Shown here piece after piece: positions 13,155 to 24,019 of a stretch of DNA of 64,000 bases; the first letter of the stretch is position 1, and each line of letters begins with the position of its first letter. The stretch comes from Raphanus sativus. Its lineage: Eukaryota; Streptophyta; Magnoliopsida; Brassicales; Brassicaceae. The stretch is taken from assembly GCF_000801105.2 (NCBI RefSeq), contig NC_079516.1, positions 1,178,001 through 1,242,000 of the forward strand, written 5' to 3'. The notes beneath the pieces are model-generated. The model was not told the origin of the DNA. It searched no databases and saw only the letters and a program-made list of their open reading frames with translations. The translations under genes and the position numbers were made by a program.

Positions 13155-13275
13155 TACGGAAGAGGTAATCCGCATCCTGAGGTCTAAAAGCTGTACTAAC
13201 ACACATACATATCATACGCACACTTTGTGTGTTCTTAAACCGTAAACCCCAGGATGCAGATTACCCGGTCCGCAC
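13155..13275 (-). ncRNA. MIR2111: MIR2111 precursor hairpin, copy A
   Basis: Two complementary arms, 13164-13186 and 13243-13265, pair at 20 of 23 positions across a 56-nt loop. Read on the minus strand the 5' arm (13263 down to 13243) is TAATCTGCATCCTG followed by GGGTTTA, one base from the canonical miR2111-5p as I remember it (A15 to G). The 3' arm (13184 down to 13164) ends GATGCGGATTACC, like the Arabidopsis miR2111a star strand. On the plus strand the 5' arm is also miR2111-like but with two changes (T6C, T19C), so minus is preferred. miR2111 is a phosphate- and nitrogen-responsive, shoot-to-root mobile microRNA that targets Kelch F-box mRNAs (TML/HOLT). Confidence 0.85.
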
Positions 13276-14670
13276 CAATACTCGTCATCTGTAGATGCAT
13301 ATCCTTAGTTTCTTATGTTGTAAGATCTTGTTTTTTGGTTTGTTGTTGTTTTAGTTGTTGAGGAGTTGCAAGGAAAATGTGAGAATTTATAAGCCTCGTG
13401 GTGCTAAGTAGTAAGGAAAAGATCCTTATTCGAAAGGTTTAATGCTATGTGAGAACATATGCTCTAATGGAAAACGAAATCTTTTTGTTCAAGTTTTATG
13501 GTGCATTGATATGTCTTAGTCTTAGCTTTGTTTCAATAAACGTTAAAGCTATAGTCTCAATGTAGATTTTGTACTCTAGGCATATAGCGTTTTCTAAGAG
13601 AGGGTTATATGGTGTGTGGTTTCGTGGATCTAAATTCACAAATCATTTTGAGGCATGCATTACAATCTGAATTACGTGGTGTTAATTTTTTTCTTGATAC
13701 GGAACCTAATCTTGATTTCAATCCACCAATACATTTTAGACTGGCAACTTTTCGCATATAATATATTAAAATTCCGTTTTGATGTCGCCAATCTTACAAA
13801 ACGATCAATTATATATAAAATCTTCAATATTATTATATTTTTTACTAAAATAAAATTTGGAATTTTTTTCTATCTTACTTTTTCTTTTTTATCTATAGTA
13901 AAATAAAAGATGATATTACTTCAAAAAATTGGATAGGATTGGAGTACAACTTAACTCAGTCCATTTTTTTTTAAAGTAATACATCGATGCCTTAGTAATT
14001 ACAACCACTAAAGAACTATAGGCATAAAACGGGAAAAGTTAAAAGAGAAAGTATGAGACATCAAATCAAATTATTAGAGAAAATATGTTTTGTTCTCTAT
14101 GAGCCAATGATGGGAACTTATGATTATGCTTTTTTATAGACAAGTAATGTTATTATTTTTTATAGACAAGTAATATTCGACTTCTTTTGACTAGATTTCT
14201 TGCTTATTCTTATTGTTTTGCATACTAAAGAGATCTTCCCTCGGATCATTATTTGAACCGATGCTCTCCACAATCGTTGATTTAGTTTGTGTATGTATAT
14301 AGAGAGCACCTTTTGGGGTCCTAGGGTTATAATTTTAACTCCAAAATATAGGATAGTGTATTGTTTTTAGAGAAATTGGCATCCATATACAAACATAAGT
14401 GCATAATTTGCATCGATGGAAAACTACTTTTTTCGCTGATGTGTTTTTTATTAATCACCCTTCTACTCCTATTCTTCTTTTATCTCCTCTTTCTTATCTT
14501 TTAACGTTTTTTATCATGTTCACATATCTCATTGCTCTTATCTTATCTCTCTCTCCAGAGTTCCATAACTATTCTATGTATTTTGATCTCTCCTTTTTTC
14601 TTCAAATATATTATTTTCTTTTCTTCGCTATCTCCATCACGTTATTTCATCCACATCATCACTTCATCAC
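13276..14670. other. Copy A spacer without a supported gene
   Basis: AT-rich DNA shared with copy B at 21780-22494 (for example TTATTCGAAAGGTTTAATGCTATG near 13427 and 21938, and CTCTATGAGCCAATGATGGGA near 14095). Small open frames at 13655 and 14399 are low-complexity and unconvincing. Confidence 0.5.
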
Positions 14671-14679
14671 TCGAGATTG

Positions 14680-15178
14680 TTTTGGTGTTCGGCGACGGAG
14701 TCGTGATGATTTCCGATTTCGGGTTGGCGAAACGGAGGAGTGTGACCGTGGACGAGATCAGAGGTACGCCTCTGTATCTGGTGCCGGAGGCGGTTAATCG
14801 CGGCGAGTTTGAGTCGCCAGCGTATGTTTAGGCACCGGGATGGTGTGTAGTTGTCAAAACGGCGTGGTGTTTGGAGGAATGGATCAATAATGTAATGTCT
14901 TTGATGGTTCGTATTGGTTCCGGCGACATTCCTAAAATTCTGGTGGTCGGGGAGAGGAAAGATTTCGTAAGGAGATGTTTCGTTAAAAACTTGGTGGAGA
15001 GATGGACAGCTCAGATGCTTTTGGATCATCTGTTCTTAGTTGTTGTTGATGATGATGATGATGATAATGATGATGATGATGATGTTGATGATGAGAGAAG
15101 TAGTGGTTCACTGAGATGTGCCGAAGAAGACTAAGGCTTCGGTTTCACCGAGAGACCCATTTTGATTTTTCTGATTAG
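14680..15178 (+). pseudogene. MAPKKK kinase-domain fragment
   Basis: Reading on the plus strand gives the C-terminal half of a plant MEKK-like Ser/Thr kinase: a VFGDGVVMISDFGLAKR segment with the DFG motif at 14715-14723, an RGTPLY...PEAVNRGEFESPA activation/APE-loop segment, then SLMVRIGSGD, RRCFVKN, ERWTAQMLLDH, an Asp run coded by GAT repeats, and SPRDPF after a stop. The N-lobe (P-loop, catalytic Lys, HRD) is absent. There is an in-frame TAG where subdomain IX needs Trp (just after 14830) and a small deletion, so it cannot make a kinase. It lies in a segment of copy A missing from copy B and looks like a captured or degraded gene piece. Confidence 0.8.
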
Positions 15179-15399
15179 AATTCGGTTCAGTCTCCGGTTA
15201 TCGATTCATTCTAACAATCTATGCATTATACATTTTATATAAATTAATCGATTAGTCACTCGCTCAATCATACATAACTATACTTAAAATATTATCCATT
15301 TACGAATTAACATAACCATCAACCGGATCCAATAACCGGTAATTTAGCTCAAAACATTAGTTAATATGTAAAATACCCGGATAAATCAAAATATAACCA

Positions 15400-15740
15400 T
15401 GCTAATTTACAAAAAAAATAAAGAGTCACATTTTAACCGTGCTAATTTACATATCAACTATATGATTTGATATTTATTAGCCGGCTAAAATAAGTCAAAA
15501 TAAAATCAAAGAAAATAAATACAAAAATATATATTTGTTAACCGGTTAAATTAATTTAATAACTAGAAACATATATTTGTTAGCCAGATAAATTAACAAA
15601 TATAATGAGTGAAAATATTTGATTCAAATAGATAAAAATATATTTATTAGCTGGCTAAACTAACTAATGCTAACTATCGAACCGGTTAAAGTAACAAATA
15701 TGTAAATGTTAATAATTCATGTTAGCTGGCTAATTATTAT
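15400..15740. repeat. Cluster of TTAGCYGGCTAA / AACCGGTTAA palindromes
   Basis: At least six near-palindromic 10-12-mers recur at irregular 32-69 bp steps: about 15477, 15540, 15577, 15647, 15679 and 15721. They are embedded in ATATTTGTTA...AAATTAA phrases. A second phrase, CCATGCTAATTTACA / CCGTGCTAATTTACA, repeats at about 15397 and 15438. Degenerate tandem repeat of unknown origin. Confidence 0.55.
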
Positions 15741-16145
15741 GTTATCTTTGTGCAGCCAACAGGGACTATGGTTTTCTTGGTGACCGCCCCTATGAAGTTT
15801 CTTGTGTCGACGAGCTTTTCTTGAGGATGGTGGTTCTCCGGGACATCTCCCTCTTAGACAGTTAGACGCTAAAGCTCTTCTTGGTCGGTAGATTTTAGGT
15901 TTTGTGTGCGGTGTCGTAGGAGCGTGTGACGACGAGGCAGAAACTGAAGTTGCGGAGGAAGTTTGAGAGCCGGGTCTCTTGTGGATTCCGGCGGTCTGGG
16001 CGCAAGGCAACTCCGGGGATGGTTCTTCTGGTGAAGACAAACCGTCGATGGATCAATGTTTGGTTTCGAATACACCGACTGTCGAGAAGCTGTGAGGTCA
16101 TCGGATCCAACACCCATTCGCGTTCGTCGGAGCTGGAGCAATAGC
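15735..16145 (-). pseudogene. GC-rich coding-like fragment of unknown origin
   Basis: This stretch is much richer in G+C than its surroundings and has overlapping open frames on the minus strand (a Ser/Pro/Thr-rich frame from 16040 to 15717 and another from 16156 to 15869). I do not recognise a domain. Base composition and its place beside the MAPKKK fragment suggest a second captured gene piece, but the correct frame and strand are uncertain. Confidence 0.3.
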
Positions 16146-17209
16146 TCCTTTGTCATTATGATATTACGACATCACTATGGTACCTCTGTCATTCAACATC
16201 ACGAACATCACTCTTGTACCATGATATATGTTTTTGGCAACATCTCTTTATTGGAGAAGAATTAATTTAATTTTATCTCATTTAAAAATAAAAAAGAAAA
16301 AGAGAGGGAGTTAGAGATAGCAGTGTATTTTTATACCTACTGGTGTTGGGCTCTACCACTTTTTTCCATTCTTGCAAATTTCTTTATTATTGTCTATTTT
16401 CTTTGCAAATTGCTCTTAATTGCATGAGATGCACAATAGATTTATAATATCGACAATTAAAATAGTCTTAAGGTGGAAAACTTAATTTCGGTCGAAATTC
16501 CAATGGCTAAGTTCAACTTATCCAACTTTATAAACCCTGATTTTTGTTTGTTTCAGACTAATAATTTATCATCCCGAGTTGTGATATATGGAAAAACTTA
16601 AAAGAATTGATTTGGCTATCTATATCACCAAAATTAACTTACCTTTTCCGTCACACATCCGTCTAGAACTCCAGAGTTAAGCGTGTTTGGACTGGAATAG
16701 TGAAGGATGGATAATCTATCGAGAAGTGATTCGCGATATCGTGCGAGTGAGGCTAAAACACGGAGAAAGGTCAGGTGATGATTGCAGAATCAGTAAACAA
16801 TAATTTCGAGTTTTTGAAAAATTAACGGACCAACCGTCGGACGGGATAAACTCATGAACCAAGAAAGCGGGCGTGGGTGATCCGTTAGCCGTGGGCGGGT
16901 CGTGCGTTACAAATAAATCGGACGCATCTCTCATTTGAGAATCAACATGCATGATGTATATCATTTTTTGTTAAAGATTTTAATATTTTATCTCATCGAA
17001 ATTTTTTGTCTAGTGTATTTTTTCGTGTATACAAATAAAGTTACATGTCGGTATCCAAAGGAAAATAGACGGCTAATGAGGAGAAAGGGTTGTGAGAATA
17101 TAAAATTCTATAATTGATGACAGTTTCCTTTAACTTCTGTAACGACAAGAGGAGAAAAGTGTGTCTTCATCGAAATAACTTAAAAGGCAAACACCAGTTG
17201 CTTGTTTTG
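16146..17209. other. Remaining copy A spacer
   Basis: AT-rich. It matches copy B from about 16410 (TTAATTGCATGAGATGCA versus 28803) onward. No gene supported; the open frames at 16716 and 16935 are not conserved in the B copy. Confidence 0.5.
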
Positions 17210-17222
17210 CTCTCATGAGGCT

Positions 17223-17443
17223 TTTTTTTTTTTTTTTGCTAAAAAAGGGTTAAACCCGGGGTCAATAATGACACAAGCCTAACCCCCGGGTGGAGGTACA
17301 GCCCACGGATAGACCCTCTTCTGGGCATTCAAATGAGTCGAAAGCAATAACTCATATCCGTGTGGCCGGTAGGATTTGAACCCAGGTTTACATTATTGGG
17401 TTTCTTAATTTCCTCAAGCGCCACTAGGCCACCACCACCGGTT
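17223..17443 (-). mobile_element. tRNA-derived SINE, copy 1
   Basis: On the minus strand it begins with a pol III A-box-like GTGGCCTAGTGGC, has a perfect B box GGTTCAAATCC (17368-17382 region), and ends in a poly-A tail (the T run at 17222-17237). It is flanked by a 13-bp target-site duplication, CTCTCATGAGGCT, at 17210-17222 and 17444-17456. Copy B carries the uninterrupted single site at about 29879, proving the insertion. Confidence 0.92.
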
Positions 17444-17656
17444 CTCTCATGAGGCTCTTCAAAAGGCGATCTCTTTACATTTGCGATACGTTAATCAAAC
17501 CTACCTAAAAACCACGTGTTTAACCCGTTTGTGGTCAAATATGCCTTTGGTAGTTTACAAATTTATAATGTACAAATATTCTGTGAATGTGCATGATTTA
17601 ATTTGTAGCTCCTTAAAATAGTATTCTGAAAAGGAAAAAGAATCACCTAGCTAATT

Positions 17657-18056
17657 TATTCGTATGTTTTAAAATTTATATTAAACTGGTGGCTAAAAAA
17701 TTGAAAAAAAAAAAATCCGCGGTCCAAATTCTTTTCTTCTAAAGGTTAAATTAAAACGCAAATTCAAGCGCATTGGTTCAATGTAATAATAAGTAAAACA
17801 GTGATTTCAGCTTCACACAAAAAAATTTCTACAGTTTTTTTAATGTAATATTTACTAGCATTATGTCGTTTGGATTATTTAATCACAGCGAAACTGTGTA
17901 TAAAAATTCATCAATTTATATAAAGTTCTAAGTATAAAAACTCAAAACTTTATACAAAAATTTTGATGTTAATTTTCATTGAGTTCAAAATATTTTGATG
18001 AAAATTCAAAACTTTCTATTTTCACTCAGGGAAAACTCAGAAGTTTATATATGAAA
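17657..18056. other. AT-rich junction between copy A and the next Helitron
   Basis: Contains inverted and direct variants of AAAGTTCTGAGTTTTTATAC-type sequence (17920-18040), related to the foldback at 19376. No gene. Confidence 0.4.
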
Positions 18057-19114
18057 ATATTTATATTATTAAAAGAGAAGTATCCATATAAAATATCCTT
18101 TAGTTTTCAGTGTTATTTACACTTCCATGCCATTGACATTAAATAATACTTTCTATTTTAATGATTTGTTTTTTCCACTTTGATTAATTTCTTTTTCAAA
18201 TTAAATTTGAATTAAATACACAATTAAATAATACTTCATATTTTAATGCTTTGTTTTTCCACTTACATTAATGTGTTTTCTAAAATTAAATTTGAATTAA
18301 ATACACTTCATTAACTTCTCAATTAAATCAATGTCAAATTAAAAAAAATATATTTTTATTGGACAAACAATTCATAGAAATTATAATATCAACTCTTCAT
18401 TTTACAAATCTGAACGAAAAAGTATTACCAAATTGGAAGCGAAACTAGATAATGTCCAAATGGATTTACCGTTTTGGTATCTAGAGAACCATACCCAAAC
18501 TTTATCCGAACGAAATATTTCGGATATTCGAATGTATTTAAATCATATTTATATACTTCAATATGTTAGTTATTTTTCGAATTAATATCTAAGATATAAG
18601 CTATTTTAAGTTGTTTAAAATATTTGAAATATAAAAAATAGTCAAAAGTAAATATCTAAAGTAGATAAAAAATAATCAAAACACCAAAAATACTTAAAAT
18701 ATATATTTATTCTTCCTCCAAATATTCAAGTTAAACTTATTTTTAATTTTTAATTTAGGTACTTTAGCTTACATTACTTAAATTTACATGTTATATTTTT
18801 TTAGATTTAAGGATATATAAAGATATATAAATTTTGAAAATTTAAAAATAATTTAAACGGGTTATCAAACCCGCAAAGATCCAAATCAAACCGGAACCAA
18901 AGTTTATAAATACCCGAATAGAGTTAAAATCTTTAAGCTCGGAAATTTCAGACCCGAATAGATTTTAACCAAATTCGAGTGGATACTCAAATACACATCC
19001 CTAACTTAGTCAATATAAAACGATCAAATATTACAAATATACTATTTAGTATAAATAAATAAAAACTAAAACTGAAAATTAATATCCATGCGGTCGCACG
19101 GATCAAGATCTAGT
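18057..19114 (+). mobile_element. Probable non-autonomous Helitron
   Basis: The 3' end GGTCGCACGGATCAAGATCTAG|T at about 19092-19115 is a typical Arabidopsis/Brassica Helitron terminus (short GC hairpin followed by CTAG before a host T). The 5' end is probably TTATATTATTAAAAGAGAAG near 18058, a mutated form of the usual TCTATATTATTAAAAG start. The interior is AT-rich with AACCGGAACC-type runs and no gene. Copy B begins immediately after it. Confidence 0.55.
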
Positions 19115-19375
19115 TACATGTTCGTATAAATATATAAACTATATACCACTAATTCAAAGGGACACAAGAGTCGTGTTATAGACTAATTGATCAGACAAGT
19201 CTTTTGTTAATTAACATTAACTAACCGTTACAATCGAGCATTGTGCAAGGAGTCACTAATTGATATTTTCTTAATTGACAAGAGCTTATTATTTATGACA
19301 CAAGTCATCATTTTGTTCCAACAAGGCATGGGGATTCTTTGGTTCCATAAGATTTAGGAACTGTCTAGTTATTTA

Positions 19376-19475
19376 CAATTTTTTGTATAAAGTTCTGAGT
19401 TTTTATACACAGTTACACAAATGTAACTTGTATATACATCATAATCTTTCTCAGTGAAAACTCAGAACTTTGTAT
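19376..19475. repeat. Foldback sequence (imperfect inverted repeat)
   Basis: TTTGTATAAAGTTCTGAG at the left and CTCAGAACTTTGTATA at the right are near-perfect inverted repeats. The interior resembles, in opposite orientation, sequence at 20190-20255 and 11695-11765. Possibly a small MITE or a local inverted duplication. Confidence 0.5.
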
Positions 19476-19936
19476 ATGCTGTTTGGTTATTTAAGCATTA
19501 TGTCGGTTTTGGTTCGATGATTTAAGTTTTCAGATCGATTCAGGTACTAAAGTTGAGAACCAAAAAGTATCCGAAAAAATTGTGCTCCAACTGGATTCCA
19601 ATTTTTTGGATAATTTTGGATAGTATGAAAAATGTCGGATAATTCGGGGTTTCAGATTAAATATCAAGTAACTTAGATATAATTAATATTTTAAAGATAT
19701 TTTGTTTCTGAAAACTAAATATAATTAATATTTATAGGTATATAATATGTATTTTAAAAATTCATATATTCATTTATCAAATTTAATTCTGGTCCGTTTT
19801 CAATTTTTCTAGTTCTTGTGATATAGGATATGCACAGTTATTTATAAAATTTGGTTCGATTTTGATTCGCTATGTTTTGTTTCTTCTGTAAATGTGTCCG
19901 GCCCTAGTTCCAACTGTAGTACAGCATGTGCTAGTT

Positions 19937-20146
19937 TTTTTTGTATAGGGTTGAGTTCGGGTCTATTAAAGATACAGATCTAACACCCAGGTGGAGGTAC
20001 AGCCCACAGATAGAACCTCTCCTGAGCATTCAAATGAGCCGAAAGCGATAGCCCATATCCATGTAGCCGGTGGAGTTTGAATCCGGATTTACCGTGTTGG
20101 GTTTTTAATTCCCTCAAACGCCACTAGGCCACTACCACCAGTTGAA
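19937..20146 (-). mobile_element. tRNA-derived SINE, copy 2
   Basis: About 75-85% similar by eye to the SINE at 17223, in the same orientation with the poly-A end on the left, but older-looking (degenerate B box). It is flanked by a 12-bp duplication, CATGTGCTAGTT, at 19925-19936 and 20147-20158. Copy A keeps the empty site near 11644 (CATGGGGTAGTT). Confidence 0.88.
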
Positions 20147-20514
20147 CATGTGCTAGTTAATTATTTAATTCTTTTAAGCTCAATTTATATAAAGTTCTGA
20201 GTTTTCACGGAGAAAGATTGTGATGTATATACAAGTTACATTTGTGTTATTTTCAAACTGGGATAAATTTCGCACGTTAGCTTTGGAGATCAGATATACT
20301 AGGAACACCCCATATAACCACCCTAATATTACATAACTGCAATAATACTTGGAAGTGATTTAAACTTGAATTAACATATCGACTACTTTTAAATAGAGAT
20401 GAGTTAGTATTAAGAATAATTTAGAATGTTTGAAATGAGTGATCTAATCTCGCAAGAAGAATTTCAATTTGCGACAGATGATTATTTTGAGTTATAAGAA
20501 TCTTTGAAAATTTA

Positions 20515-21235
20515 ATCCAAAATCGGAAGAACCGAAAACTACAACTTGGCGACGAAAAAAAAAACGACTAGGCACAAACAAACCCTAAGTTATAAAGAGA
20601 TCTAATCTGAAGGTGGGAAAGAAGGAAGGAGAAGTCGGAGATGCTTCACTCCGACGGACTCTAGCTTGGGATTAGAATAAGCACAACCGTTGGGCCGGGA
20701 CCAAAAGAGCCGGCTTCCGTAATCAGAATTGGAACCACCTAAGGGGAGCCTCGGGAATCTGTAAGCTCTCAGAGATCCCCGCGGCCACAAACTTCGGCCA
20801 TCCGCCGGAGAGGCGGAGATACCATCAGATCTTTACCCCCGAGTGAAGATCTGACCAAGCCAACACACAACTCCTCTTCACTGCGCACAACAATCAGCTT
20901 CAGTCCAGCCAAGGCTAGACACCAGAACAGCAGATTGTAGACTCCTCCACAAGGAACCATCAGAATACAAACGCCATCCTCATGATACCTATGACATCAT
21001 ACCCAAACCGTCTACCTAATACTATCCGTTCGTCACTCTAAGCCGAAATAACCTATCTCAAAAACCAGTGGCGGATCTAGAAATTACTTTGATCCGGCCA
21101 TACATATAATTTATCAACAATATCAACTGGGGCATTTGTTAAAAAAAAATAAAAAAATACACTGAAACTTTAAAAACCATGGTGGGCAACTGCCCCACCC
21201 TCTGTCTATCTACCTTGGCTACTGTCAAAAACCGT
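20515..21235. other. GC-rich insertion of unknown type in copy B
   Basis: B departs from A after AAGAATCTTTGAAAA (20490-20512) and rejoins around TCTGCACTTGTTAATGAC (21250). The intervening 0.7 kb has open frames on the minus strand at 20602-20790 and 20769-20960 with no recognised domain, and the phrase GTGGCGGATCTAGAAA at 21069 that often occurs in Brassica transposons. Likely a mobile-element remnant, class unknown. Confidence 0.4.
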
Positions 21236-21642
21236 GACGAGTTCGTCTGCACTTGTTTTGCCTCTGCACTTGTTAATGACTCTTATCACCTCATTCAAAA
21301 ACATAGTGCCAGAAAAATGGTTTTGGCGTTCAATGTTGATGAATAATATGTAGTTCTAATTCTGTAAACTAAAAAAAATATTCGTCAACTTTTAAAGTTA
21401 TATTCGTAAATTGTTGTAGACAAAAAGATTTGTAGTGTAACCAGCATGTACGTAGACAGTAATATAAATCAATACATTCATATGCACGTACGTACACATT
21501 GAACGAAAATATACTTAGGAATACATTGGATACACCACGTCTTATGTATGGGGAGAATATTCGTATTAAATATCTAGTAACGACGATGTTAAAAATTAAA
21601 AAAAAGTAACCTCTCAGGTATCGTCTGATCGTGTACGTATTG

Positions 21643-21775
21643 TAAGGAAGAGGTAATCCGCATCCTGAGGTCTAAAAGCTATACTAACACACGCGCACGC
21701 ACACATATATACGCGTACGCATACTTTGTGTGTAGTTAAACCTTAAACCCCAGGATGCAGATTACCCGGTCCTCA
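21643..21775 (-). ncRNA. MIR2111: MIR2111 precursor hairpin, copy B
   Basis: Same arms as the A copy: 21652-21674 and 21744-21766, with identical predicted mature and star sequences. On the minus strand the 5p lies at 21764 down to 21744 and the 3p at 21672 down to 21652. The loop differs (CACGCGCACGCACAC and ACGCGTACGC inserts), while the arms are unchanged, which is the pattern expected if both precursors were kept under selection. Lies 8.5 kb from copy A. Confidence 0.85.
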
Positions 21776-21779
21776 CCAA

Positions 21780-22491
21780 TACTCGTCATCTTGGGGTCCT
21801 TAGCTTCTTATCTTGTAAGATCTCTTCTCGTTTAAGGAGTTTTATGGTTTATTGCTGTTTTGGTTTAGATGTTGAAGAGTTACCAAGAAATGTGAGAATT
21901 TATAAGCCTCGTGAGGCTTAATGTAAGGAGAAGATGCTTATTCGAAAGGTTTAATGCTATGAGAACATATCCTCTGATGGAAAACGAAACTTTTTGTTCA
22001 AGTTTTATTGTGTGCATTCACATGTCTTACTTTTAGCTTTGTTTCAATAATGTAAACGAAAAAACGTTTTGACGTCGACCAATCAACAAAACAACAGCTT
22101 TGTAAAACATTTTATTTTGTAACTCAACCACAACTTGGTAAATTAAGAAAAAAGGATGGAGTTATTACAATCACTTCATTCGGATAGAGTGTTTTCTGCG
22201 TAAACACAAGGGCATATGACGCATAAAACTAAAAGGAGGGAGTACGAGACATCAAATCAAATCAAATCATTAGAGAAAATATTTGTTATTCTCTATGAGC
22301 CAATGATGGGAACTTAGGATTATGCTTTTATAGACAAACGATATTCGACTTCTTTTAACTACATTTCTTGCTTATTCTCATTGTGTTTTGCATACTAAAG
22401 AGATCTTCCCCGGATCATTATTTGAACGGATTCTCTCCACAATCATTGATTTATTTAGTTTGTATATATAGAGAGCACTTTTGGAGTTTTA
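21780..22491. other. Copy B spacer left of the CACTA element
   Basis: Homologous to 13280-14345 of copy A and partly to 38420-38760 of copy C. No gene. Confidence 0.55.
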
Positions 22492-23187
22492 GGACACTAC
22501 AACAAATATAGCTTTTCATAGCATACGGTTTACGCTATTATATGGTTTTTATAGCGGTTTTATAAATGCTATTATAGTTGACGCTATAATAGGATACCTA
22601 TATACGATGGCGTTTTGAAAAGACGCTATTGTAGAGTGGCTTATAATAGCATTACCGTTATGCTGTATTAATTGTATTTATGACACAATACTTGTGTTAT
22701 AGGAAATTATATAACAGCTCTTCTCTAATGCTGTATTAATTTTATTTATAACACTTTATTCGTGTTATAGGAAATTATATAACAGTTGTTCTCTTTAGCT
22801 GTATTAAACTTAATAATAACATTTATTTCGTGTTATATAAAATTTTATAATAACATTTTTTGGCTGCTATGTATATTTGTAAAATAGCTATATTATCTAG
22901 CCATGAATTACGTTGTAGTAGCTCTGCATATATGCTGTTGGTGATGTGGTTTTGATTTATGTATATTTGAATTGTAGCTTCTATTTTGGATACAGTTTCA
23001 CCCAATAAATCCGTCACATGTTACAGCAAATAAACAAAAATAGAAACAAACAAAGTCTGAATCCATTTCATTTCTCCATAATATAAATACAATGTCATAA
23101 TTAAGTTTCAAAGAAAAAACACAAATACCATAGGTTCATTAATACTAAAGGAATGAAAATAGAAGACCATACAGTTCTTATTTCACC

Positions 23188-23950
23188 TCAAACGATCACA
23201 ACTTTATCTTCAGGCCATGCTACAGTGCTGCCGATAGCATCCTCCATACACTCAATTGCAGACGTTGGCCTCCAAACCTTGGCATCGTTCACCTTCACTA
23301 CATCAACCCACACACGAACTGCGTTATTGCCCAATGGAACGAAATGGACTAACTGTTCAGGGTCGTTCGAAGACCAGCGTCCTTCTGCAACAACTACTTT
23401 TTCACCAGTAATATCCAACAGTCTGCACTTCTGACCCTCTTTCACAGTCTATATAAAAGAACAATGTCGAATAGTGTAAGTACTATGTAACCATTATCAA
23501 CTTTATCAGGTCAACGGTCTGAGAGCTTACCTTCTGAGAGCTTGAAGGAGGTTGTGAAAATGTTTTTGAAATCTTAGCAGGAGCTGGTGGAGTGTAAACT
23601 TGTGAGTGCGTATGAGGAGTAGCTGTAGTTGGTGACTCTGTGTCTGAATTCTCGAATAAAACTCTGCTCACTGGCCATGCTACAAACGTCTTCAAACAGT
23701 CGCGAAGGTTTGAGTGTTTTTCTGTTGGCCGCCAAAGAAATGTCTCTGTTACCGTTACCACATCCACATATACTTTAACAGCATTTGGTCCAAGAGGAAG
23801 GCCATCCACCAAGGCTTTGGGATCACGACTCTCCCAACGACCTTCAGCAACTGTTTCATCATCATCTGTTAGCCAATGTAGCAGTTTGCACTTGTTCATT
23901 TCTTTTGTCCCTGGGCTCTGATAAACAAATAAATCCATCATAGGAAACAC
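23188..23950 (-). CDS. CACTA-encoded DUF8039-like repeats
   Basis: Two homologous blocks on the minus strand, in 23483-23950 (KCKLLHW...VAEGRWESRDPKALVDGLPLG...AVKVYVDVV) and 23188-23445 (KCRLLDITGEKVVVAEGRWSSNDPEQLVHFVPLG...VAWPEDKVVIV). They share the pattern C-x-L, VAEGRW, PLGxNAVxVxVDVV, WRPT and VAWP. Such domains occur in the C-terminal part of plant CACTA proteins. A third, truncated copy of the VAWP end lies at about 24060-24110. The function is unknown; they may form further exons of the transposase gene. Confidence 0.6.
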
Positions 23951-24019
23951 ATTAACAGATATTAGAGACAGAAACTTAAGATCAAAATGAGATGAGTATT
24001 GAAAACCTTACATTACTTG

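Larger units (their letters stand above)
11440..17650. repeat. Segmental duplication, copy A
   Basis: Copy A aligns by eye with copy B (about 19125-30070) from the ACTATATACCACTAATTCAAAG phrase (11470 versus 19138) to AAGAATCACCTAGC (17638 versus 30046). It passes through the MIR2111 hairpin, the AGAGATCTTCCC/GGATCATTATTTGAAC block (14229 versus 22399) and the TCTTTACATT block (17471 versus 29906). Differences are mainly insertions private to one copy. Confidence 0.75.

Noticed and set aside
13655..13906. Hydrophobic 83-aa frame
   Set aside because: Low-complexity AT-rich translation, not conserved in copy B, no start context or domain.
14399..14797. 132-aa frame overlapping the kinase fragment
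   Set aside because: Only its other frame gives kinase motifs; the N-terminal part is T-rich non-coding sequence.
16716..17117. Two small frames in copy A
   Set aside because: Neither is preserved in the matching part of copy B.
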